Shown here in pieces: positions 12,701 to 24,700 of a DNA stretch of 64,000 nt (the first letter of the stretch is position 1; every line of letters starts with the position of its first letter). Made by a program: the position numbers and the translations under genes. Origin of the DNA: Sorex araneus (lineage: Eukaryota > Chordata > Mammalia > Eulipotyphla > Soricidae); the NCBI RefSeq assembly GCF_027595985.1, contig NC_073306.1, positions 194,573,000 to 194,636,999 on the forward strand. Direction: 5' to 3'. The notes beneath the pieces were generated by a model. It made no database searches. It was not told the origin of the DNA and saw only the letters and a list, made by a program, of their open reading frames with translations.

Positions 12701-15700
12701 ACAGTACCAGCACCCACAACTCCAGAATTTGGTACTACCACAACTGTTTCTACCACAACTTCTGCTGCTGCTACCACTACACTTGCTAGTCCTATGACCA
12801 CAGTATCTAGCCCTACGTCCTCCTCAGCAGTCAACACTGCTCAGTCTATAAGTACAACAGCTGCACAGACAACCACAGCTTTAGGGGGAACTATTACTAC
12901 AACTGCAGATGTCTCCACAACTCCAGAGGATAATAACACTACAAATTTCCCTAACACAATTTCTGCTACTGTTACCAATACACCGACTGGTGCCTCAACC
13001 ACCACAGCAAGTCCTATATCCTCCTCAGTTGGCACCACTATTCAGTCTGTGGGTATAACTGCTGCACCAGCAACTACAATATCAGGAGGAGCTACTTCCA
13101 CAACTGTAGTAACCTCCACAACTACAGAGGATGGTACTACCAAAAATCTTGCTACCACCGCTTCTGCCTCTGATATTACCACTACATCTACTGGTACCAC
13201 AATCAACACAGCTATCCCTACATCCTCTTCAGCAGGAATTACTACTCAGTATGTGAGTACAACAGCTCCTCCGACAATCACAGTGTCAGGTGTAGCTACT
13301 ACTACAAATGCAGCAGCCTCCACAACTTCAGAGGATGGTTCTACCACAACTGTTGCTACCACAACTTCTGCGGGTGCTGCCACTACACCTACTGGTTCCA
13401 CATCCACCACAACTACCCCTAGATCCTTCTCAACAGACTACACTACTCATTCTGTAAGAAAAACTGCTGTGCCCACAACTACAGTATCACTGGAAGCTGC
13501 TAGAACTGCAACAGCCTCCACAACTCCAATTGATGCTACTACCACAAATGTTTCTACCACAACTTCTGCTGCTTCTACCCCTACACCTACTAGTCCCACA
13601 ACCACAACATCTAGCCCTACATCCTCCTCTGCAGTCACCACTACTCAGTCTGTGAGTAAAACGGCTGCACAAACAAACACAGTATTTCGAGGAACTGCTA
13701 CTACAACTGCAGAAGTCTCCACAGCTCCAGAGGATGGTACTACCACAAATTTTGCTGCCACTATTTCTTCTACTGCTACCGATACACCTACCCATGCCTC
13801 AACCAACACAACTAGCCCTATATCCTTCTCAGCTGGCACCACTTCTCAGGCTGTGAATACAACTGTTTCACCAGCAACCACAGTATCAAGGGCATCTACT
13901 ACCGCAACTCTAGCAATCTCTAAAACTCCAGAGGATGGTACTACCACAAATATTGCTACCACAACTTCTGCGGCAAATAATACACTTACTGGTGCCTTAA
14001 CCACTACAACAAGCCTTATGTCCTCCTCAACTGGCAACACTACTCCATCTGTAAGAAGAACTGCTGCACCAGAAACCATAGAATCAGGGGCAGCAACTAC
14101 CACAACTGTAGCAATCTCTCAAACTTCAGAGGATGGCACTACCACAAATCTTGCTACCACCACTTCTGCTTCTGATGCTACTGCTATGTCTACTGATACC
14201 ACAATCACCACAACTATCCCTACATTCTCTTTAGCTAGCACCACTTCTCAGTCTGTGAGTACAACTGCTCCTTTGACAACCACAGTGTCAGGTACTACTA
14301 CAACTGCAACAGCCTCCACACCTTCAGAGGATGTTTCTAACACAACTGTTGCTACCACAACTTCTGCGGCTTCTACCACTACACCTACTAGTTCTATATC
14401 CACCACAACTACCCCTAGATCCTCCTCAGCAGACTACACTACTCATTCTGTAAGAACAACTGCTGTGCCCACAACTACAATATCACTGGAAGCTGCTAGA
14501 ACTGCAAAAGCCTCCATAACTCCAGCTGATGCTACTACTACAAATGTTTCTACCACAATTTCTGCTGCTGCTACCCCTACACCTACTAGTCCCACAACCA
14601 CAACATCTAGCCCTACATCCTCCTCAGCAGTCACCACTACTCAGTCTGTGAGTACAATTACTATAACAGCAACCACAGTATCAGGGGCAGCTACTACCAC
14701 AAATGTAGAAACCTTCACAACTCCAGAGGATGGTTCTACCACAACTGTTGGTACAACAACTTCTGCAGCTGCTACCGCTACACCTACTGGTTCCACATAT
14801 ACCACCAATAACCCTAATTCTTCCTCAACAAGCTACACTGCTCATTCTGTAAGTACAACTTATGTGCCTACAACCAGAGTATCAGGGGAAGCTAATAGAT
14901 CTGTAACAGCCTCCACAACTCCAGATGATGGTACTACCACAATTTTTGTTACCACAACTTCTGCCACTGTTGCTACCGCTACACCTACTGGTGCCACAAA
15001 CACCACAACTTTCCCCACATCGAACTCAGCAGGCAATACATCTCAGCCTGTGCATAAAACTGGTTCTCCAGCACCAAATGTGTCAGGTGGAGGTACTATT
15101 ACAACAGTACCAGCACCAACAAATTCAGAAATTGGTACTACCACAACTTTTGCTACCGCAACTTCTGCTGTTGCTACCACTACATCTATTAGTCCCACAA
15201 CCACAACATCTAGCCCTACATCCTCCTCAGCAATCACCACTATTCAGTCTGTGAGTACAACTGCTGTACAAGCAAAAACAATATCAGGGTCACCTACTAC
15301 CACAACTGTAGCAACTTTCAAAACTCCAGAGGATGGTTCTACCACAGCTGTTGCTACCACAAATTCTGCTGCTGCTACCACTACACCTACTGGTTCCACA
15401 TCTAATACAAATAACCCTAATTCCTCCTTAGCAGGATGCACTACTCATTCTGTAAGTACACCTGATGTGCCTACAACCACAGTATCAGGGGAAGCTATTC
15501 TATTTGTAACAGCCTCCACAACTCCTGATGATGCTACTATGACAATTGTTGCTACCACAACTACTGCCTCTTCTGCTACCACTACACCAACAGGTGCCAC
15601 AATCACCACAACTATCCCCACATCGAACTCAGGAGGCACTACTACTAAGCCTGTGTGTAAAACTGGTTCTCCAACAACCAAGATGTCAGGTGGAGGTACT

Positions 15701-18700
15701 ATTACAACAATACCTGCACCCACAAGTCCAGAAATTGGTACTACCACAACTGTTGCTACCACAACTTCCGCTGTTGCTACCACAACACCTACTAGTCCCA
15801 CAACTACAACATCTAGACCTACATCCTCCTCAGCAGCCACCACTACTCAGTCTGTGAGTACAACTGCTGCACAGACAACCACAATATTTTGGGGAAATGC
15901 TACTAAAACTGCTGAAGTCTCCACGACTCCAGATGATGGTACTACCATAAAGTTTGCTAACACACCTTCTTCTACTGCTACTGATACACCTACTGGTGCC
16001 TCAACCACCACAAGAGGCCCTATATCCTCCTCAGCTGGCACCACTACTCAGTCTGTGAATACAACTGCTGCATCGGCAACCACAGTATCAAGGGAAGCTA
16101 CCACCACAACTGCAGCAACCTCCACAACTCCAGAAGATGGTACTACCACAGATGTTGCTATGACAACATATGCCTCTGATGCTACTACTACATCTACTGG
16201 TAGCATAATCACCAAAACTACTACTACATACTCTTCAGCAGGAATTACTATTAAGTCTGTGAGTTCAGCAGCTCCTCTGACAACCACAATGTCAGGTGTA
16301 GCTACAACTACAACTGCAGCAGCCTCCACAATTTCAGAAGATGGTGCTACCACAACTATTCCTACCACAACTTCTGCGGCTGCTGCCACTATACCCACTG
16401 GTTCCAGATCCAACACAACTAACCCTAGATCCTCCTCAGCAGGCACCACTACTCAGTCTGTGAGCAAAACTGGTTCTCCAACAAACACAGTGTCAGGTGG
16501 AGCTACTATTAGAACAGTACCAGCACCCACAACTCCAGAACTTGGTACTACCACAACTGTTTCTACCACAACTTCTGCTAATGATACAACTACACCTACT
16601 AGTCACATAACCACAGTATCCAGCCCTATATCTTCCTCAGCAGTCAACACTTCTCAGTCTGTAAGTACAACAGCTGCACAGACAACCACAGATGTAGGAG
16701 GAACTATTACTACAACTGCAGATGTCTCCACAACTCGAGAGGATGGTACTACCATAAATTTTGCTACAACAATTTCTGCTACTGTTACCGATACACTGAC
16801 TGGTGCCTCAACCACCACAACAATACCTATAATCTCCTCAGTTGGCACCATCACTAAGTCTGTGAGTACAACTTCTGAAAAAGCAACTACAGTATCAGGA
16901 GCAGCTAGCACCACAACTTTAGCAACCTCCACAAATCCAGAGGATGGTACTACCACAAATGTTCCTTTGAGAACTACTGCCTCTGATGCTACCACTACAT
17001 CTATTGGTACCACAATCAACACAACTATCCCTACATCCTCTTCAGCAGGAATTACTACTCAGTATGTGAGTACAACAGCTCCTCCAACAATCACAGTGTC
17101 AGGTGTAGCTGCTACTACAACTGCAGCAGTCTCCACAAAGTCAGTGGATAATTCTACCACAACTGTTGCTACCTCAACTTCTGCGGCTGCTGCCACTACA
17201 CCTACTGGTTCCACATCCACCACAACTACCCCTAGATCCTCCTCTGCAGACTATACTACTCATTCTGTAAGAACAACTGCTGTGCCCACAACTACAGTAT
17301 CACTGGAAGCTGCTAGAACTGCAACAGCCTCCACAACTCCAGCTGATGCTACTACCACAAATGTTTCTACCACAACTTCTGCTGCTGCTACCCCTACACC
17401 TACTAGTCCCACAACAACAACATCTAGCCCTACATCCTCCTCAGCAGTCACCACTAATCAGTCTGTGAGTATAACTGCTGTACCAGCAACTACAGTATCA
17501 GGGGAAGGTACTACCAAAAATGTTGCAACCTTCACAACTCGAGATAATGATTCTACTACAACTGTTGCTGCCACAACTTCTGTGCCTGCTTTAACTACAC
17601 CTACTGGTTCCCCATCTATGACAAATAACCCTAATTCCTCCTCAGCAGGCTACACTACTCATTTGGTAAGTACACCTGATGCGCCTACAACCACAGCATC
17701 AGGGGAAGCTACTAGATCTGTAACAACGACAACAACTCTAAATGATGGTACTACCACAATTGTTGCTACCACAACTTCTGCCGCTGTTGTTAACACTACA
17801 TCTACTGGTGCCAAAACCACCACAACTATCCCTACATCAAACTCAGCAGGTACTACTAAAAGGCCTGTGCGTAAAACAGGTTCTGCAACAACCAAGCTGT
17901 CAGGTTCAGCTAGTACTAAAACAGTACCTGCAAGCACAATTCCAGAAATTGGTACTAACATAACTATTGCTACGACAACTTCTGCTGTTGCTACCAGAAC
18001 ACCTACAAGTCCCACAACTACAACATCTAGACCTACATCCTCCTCAGCAGTCACCACTACTCAGTCTGTGAGTACAACTGCTGCACAGACAACCACATTA
18101 TTTTGGGAAAATGCTACAAAAATTGCTGAAGTCTCCATGACTCCAGATGATGGTACTACCACAAAGTTTGCTAACACACCTTCTTCTACTGCTACTGATA
18201 CACCTACTGGTGCCTCAACCACCACAACAAGCCCTATATTCTCCTCAGCTGGCACCACTACTCAGTCTGTGAGTACAACTGCTGGACCGTCAACCACAGT
18301 ATCAGGAGCAGCTACTACCACAACTGTAGCAACCTCCACAACTCCAGAGGATGGTACTACCACAGATGTTGCTATGACAACATATGCCACTGATGCTACA
18401 ACTACATCTACTGGTAGCACAATCACCAAAACTACTACTACATACTCTTCAGCAGGAATTACTATTAAGTCTGTGAGTTCAGCAGCTCCTCTGACAACCA
18501 CAATGTCAGGTGTAGCTACTACTACAACTGCAACAGCCTCCACAATTTCAGAAGATGGTTCTACCACAGCTATTCCTACCACAACTTCTGCGGCTGCTGC
18601 CACTATACCCACTGGTTCCAGATCCACCACAACTAACCCTAGATCCTCCTCAGCAAGCACCACTACTCAGTCTGTGAGCAAAACTGGTTCTCCAACAAAC

Positions 18701-21700
18701 ACAGTGTCAGGTGGAGCTACTATTAGAACAGTACCAGCACCCACAACTCCAGAATTTGGTACTACCACAACTGTTTCTACCACAACTTCTGCTAATGCTA
18801 CCACTATACCTACTAGTCCCATAACCACAGTATCTAGCCCTACATCCTCCTCAGCAGTCAACACGGCTCAGTCTGTAAGTACAACGGCTAAACAGACAAC
18901 TAAAGATTTAGAGGAAACTACTACTACAACTGCAGGTGTCTCCACAACTCCAGAGTATGATAACACTACAAATTTTGCTACCACAATTTCTGTGACTGTT
19001 ACCGATACATCTACTGGTCCCTCAAACACCACAACAAGCCCTATATCCTCCTCAGTTGGCACCACCACTCAGTCTGTGAGTACAACCTCTGCAACAGCAA
19101 CTACATTATCAGGAGCAGCTATTACCACAACAATAGAAACCTCCACAAATCCAGAGGATGGTACTACCACAAATGTTGCTTTGAGAACTTCTGCCTCTGA
19201 TGCTACCACTACATCTACTGGTACCACAATCAACAAAACTATCCCTACATCCTCTTCAGCAGGAATTACTACTCAGTATGTGAGTACAACAGCTCCTCCG
19301 ACAATCACAGTGTCAGGTGTAGCTACTACTACAACTGCAGGAGTCTCCACAACTTCAGAGGATGGTTCTACCACAACTGTTGCTACCACAACTTCTGCGG
19401 CTGCTTCCACTACACCTACTGGTTCCACATCCACCACAACTACCCCTAGATCCTTCTCAACAGACTACACTACTCATTCTGTAAGAAAAACTGCTGTGCC
19501 CACAACTACAGTATCACTGGAAGCTGCTAGAACTGCAACAGTCTCCACAACTCCAATTGATGCTACTACCACAAATGTTTCTACCACAACTTCTGCTGCT
19601 TCTACCCCTACACCTACTAGTCCCACAACCACAACATCTAGCCCTACATCCTCCTCTGCAGTCACCACTACTCAGTCTGTGAGTAAAACTGCTGCACAAA
19701 CAAACACAGTATTTCGAGGAACTGCTACTACAACTGCAGAAGTCTCCACAGCTCCAGAGGATGGTACTACCACAAATTTTGCTGCCACTACTTCTTCTAC
19801 TGCTACCGATACACCTTCCCATGCCTCAACCAACACAACTAGCCCTATATTCTCCTCAGCTGGCACCACTACTCAGGCTGTGAGTACAACTGTTTCACCA
19901 GCAACCACAGTATCAGGGACATCTACTTCCGCAACTCTAGCAATCTCTAAAACTCCAGAGTATGGTACTACCACAAATATTGCTACCACAACATCTGCTT
20001 CTGCGGCTACCACTAAACCTATTGGTACCACAACCACCACAACTATCCCCACATTGACCTCCACTGGCACTACTACTCAGTCTGTGAGTAAACCTGATTC
20101 TACAACAAACACAATGTCAGGTGGAGCTACTATTACAACAGTACCAGCACCCACAACTCCAGAATTTGGTACTACCACAACTGTTTCTACCACAACTTCT
20201 GCTGCTGCTACCACTACACTTGCTAGTCCTATGACCACAGTATCTAGCCCTACGTCCTCCTCAGCAGTCAACACTGCTCAGTCTATAAGTACAACAGCTG
20301 CACAGACAACCACAGCTTTAGGGGGAACTATTACTACAACTGCAGATGTCTCCACAACTCCAGAGGATAATAACACTACAAATTTCCCTAACACAATTTC
20401 TGCTACTGTTACCAATACACCGACTGGTGCCTCAACCACCACAGCAAGTCCTATATCCTCCTCAGTTGGCACCACTATTCAGTCTGTGGGTATAACTGCT
20501 GCACCAGCAACTACAATATCAGGAGGAGCTACTTCCACAACTGTAGTAACCTCCACAACTACAGAGGATGGTACTACCAAAAATCTTGCTACCACCGCTT
20601 CTGCCTCTGATATTACCACTACATCTACTGGTACCACAATCAACACAGCTATCCCTACATCCTCTTCAGCAGGAATTACTACTCAGTATGTGAGTACAAC
20701 AGCTCCTCCGACAATCACAGTGTCAGGTGTAGCTACTACTACAAATGCAGCAGCCTCCACAACTTCAGAGGATGGTTCTACCACAACTGTTGCTACCACA
20801 ACTTCTGCGGGTGCTGCCACTACACCTACTGGTTCCACATCCACCACAACTACCCCTAGATCCTTCTCAACAGACTACACTACTCATTCTGTAAGAAAAA
20901 CTGCTGTGCCCACAACTACAGTATCACTGGAAGCTACTAGAACTGCAACAGCCTCCACAAGTCCGGCTGATGCTACTACCACAAATGTTTCTACCACAAC
21001 TACTGCTGCTGCTACCCCTACACCTACTAGTCCCACAACCACAACATCTAGCCCTACATCCTCCTCTGCAGTCACCACTACTCAGTCTGTGAGTAAAACT
21101 GCTGCACAAACAAACACAGTATTTCGAGGAACTGCTACTACAACTGCAGAAGTCTCCACAGCTCCAGAGGATGGTACTACCACAAATTTTGCTGCCACTA
21201 CTTCTTCTACTGCTACCGATACACCTACCCATGCCTCAACCAACACAACAAGCCCTATATCCTTCTCAGCTGGCACCACTTCTCAGGCTGTGAGTACAAC
21301 TGTTTCACCAGCAACCACAGTATCAAGGGCATCTACTACCGCAACTGTAGCAATCTCTAAAACTCCAGAGGATGGTACTACCACAAATATTGCTACCACA
21401 ACTTCTGCGGCTGCTGCTACCACTAAACCTACTGATGCCACAACCACCACAACTATCCCCACATTGACCTCAACAGGCACTACTACTCAGTCTGTGAGTA
21501 AACCTGGTTCTCCAATAAACACAGTGTCAGGTGGAGGTACTATTACATCAGTACCAGCACCCACAACTCCTGAATTTGGTACTATCACAACTTCTGCTAC
21601 CACAACTTCTGCTTCTGCTGCCACTATACCTACTAGTCCCATAAGCAAAACATCTACCCCTACATCCTCCTCAGCAGTCAACACTGCTCAGTCTGTAAGT

Positions 21701-24700
21701 ACAACGGCTGCACAGACAACCACAGATTTAGGGGGAACTACTACTACAACTACAGATGTCTCCACAATTCCAGATGATGGTACTACTACAAATTTTGCTA
21801 ACACAAATTCTACTACTTCTACCGATACAGCTACTGGTGCCTCCACTACAACAAGCGCTATATCCTCCTCAGTTGGCACCACTACTCAGTCTGTGAGTAC
21901 AACTTCTGCAATAGCAACTACAGTATCGGGAGCAGCTAGTACCACAACTATAGCAACCTCCACAAATCCAGAGGATGGTATTACCAAAAATCTTGCTATG
22001 ACAACTTCTTCCTCTGATGCTACCACTACATCTACTGGTACCACAATCAACACAACTATCCCTACAACCTCTGCAGCAGGAATTACTACTCAGTATGTGA
22101 GTACAACAGCTCCTCCGACAATCACAGTGTCAGGTGTAGCTACTACTACAACTGCAGGAGTCTCCACAACTTCAGAGGATGGTTCTACCACAACTGTTGC
22201 TACCACAACTTCTGCGGCTGCTTCCACTACACCTAATGGCTCCACATCCACCACAACTAACCCTAGATCCTCCTTAGCAGACTACAACACTCATTATGTA
22301 AGAAAAACTGCTGTGCCCAAAACTACAGTACCACTGGTAGCTGCTAGAACTGCAACAGCTTCCACAACTCCGGCTGATGCTACTATCACAAATGTTCCTA
22401 CCACAACTTCTGCTGCTGCTACCACTACACCTACTAGTCCCACAACCATAACATCTAGACCTACATCCTCCTCAGCAGTCACCACTACTCAGTCTGTGAG
22501 TACAACTGCTGCACATACAATCACATTATTTGGGGGAACTTCTACTACAACTGCAGAAGTCTCCACAGCTCCAGAGGATGGTACTACCACAAATTTTGCT
22601 ACCACAACTTCTTGGGCTGTTACCAATACACCTACTGTTTCCTCAACCACTACAACTAGCCCTATATCCTCCTCAGCTGGCACCACAGCTCATTCTGTGA
22701 GTACAACTGCTCTACCAGCAACCACAGTATCAGGGGCAGCTACTACCCCAACTGTAGCAACCTTCACAACTCCAGAGGATAGTACTACCACAAATGTTGC
22801 TACCACAACATCTGCCGCTGCTACTAACACTACACCTACTGGTGCCACAACCACCACAACTATTCCCACATCAACCTCTGCTGGCACTACTACTCAGTCT
22901 GTGAGTAAAACTGTTTCTCTGACAACCACAGGTGGAGCTACTATTACAACAGTACCAGCACCCACAACTCCAGTAATTGGTACTACCACAACTTTTGCTG
23001 CTGCTAGCACTACACCTACTGATCACACAAACACAGTATCTAGTCCTACATCATCCTCAGCAGGTGCCACAATTCAGTCTGTGAGTATAACTGCTGCACT
23101 GACAACCACTATATCAAGGGGACCTACTACTACAACTACATCAATCTCCACAAGTCCAGAGGATGGATCTACCACAACTGTTGCTGCCACAGCTTCTGTT
23201 TCTACCACTTCACCCACTGGTACCACAGTCACCTCAACTAGCCCTACATCCTCCTCAGAAGGCACCGCCACTCACCCTGTGAGTATAACTGTTGCACCCA
23301 CAACCACCATGTCAGGGGGAGCTTCTACTACAAATGCAGCATCCTCCACAACTCCTGAGGATGATACTACCGTAAATGGTACTACCGCAAATGTTGCTTC
23401 CACAACTTATGCCGCTGCTTCTACCACTACACCTAGTGATGCTAAAATTACCAAAACTATCTTTAGATCCTTGTCAGAAAACATTACTACTCACTCTGTC
23501 AGTACAACTGCTGCACCAACTACCACAGTATTAGGGACAGTTACTACTACAACTGCAGCAGCCTCCACAAATCCAGAGAATAATACTACAAAGTTTTCTA
23601 CCACAACTGCTGCTGCTGATGTTACCACTACATCTATTAGTGCCAAAACCAACACAACTGGCCCTACATCCTCTGCATCAGGCACTACTACACAGACTAT
23701 GAGTACAACTTCTGAACCGACAACCACAGTATTAGGGGGAACTACTACTACAACTACAGAAGCTTCCTTATATACAGCTACCACAAGTTCTGTGCCCTCT
23801 ACCACTACACCTACTAGTGCCACATCCACCACAACTAGCCCTACATCCTCCTCAACTGGCACCACTAGTCATTCTGTGAGTACAACTGTTGCACCAACAC
23901 CCACAAAGTCATGGGGAGCAAGTACTACAACTTCACCAGCCTCCACAATTCTAGAGGATGTAGCTACCACAACTATTACTACCACAACTTCTGCTGCCAC
24001 TACCACTACACCTACTGGTGGCACACCCACCACAAATGTCTCTACATCCTCCTCAGCAGACATCTCTACTCAGAATGTGAGTATAACTACTACACTGAAA
24101 ACCACAGAATCAGGGAGAGCTACTTCTACAACAGCAACAACATCCACAAATCCAGAGGATGGAACTAATACAACGGCTGCTACCACAACTTCTGCTGCTA
24201 CTACCACTACAACTATTGATGCCACAACACCCAAAACTAGCCCAAATTCCTCTTCAGCAAGCACTACTACTCAGTCTGTGAGTACAGCTCCTGCACCCAC
24301 AACCACAGTATCAGTGGGAGCTACTACTGTATCTACTGCAGCTTCCACAACTCCAGAGGATGGTACTACCACAACTGTTGCTAACACAACTTCTCCTGCT
24401 GCTAACTCTATACCTACTGGTGCCACAATCACCACAACTAGCCCAACATCCTTCTCAGCAAGCACCAGTATTCATTCTGTGAGTACAACTGTTACACCCA
24501 CAACCACAGTATCAGGAGGAGCTGCTACCACAACTGCAGCAGCCTCTGCAACTCCAGAGGATGGTACTACCACAACTGTTGCTAACACAACTTCTCCTGC
24601 TGCTAACTCTATACCTACTGGTGCCACAATCACCACAACTAGCCCAACATCTTTCTCAGCAGGCACCAGTATTCATTCTGTGAGTACAACTGTTACACCC

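Noticed and set aside
10231-14000. CRISPR-like array of regular repeats
   Set aside because: The period is 201 bp within one open frame, the repeats lack unique spacers, and the genome is mammalian.
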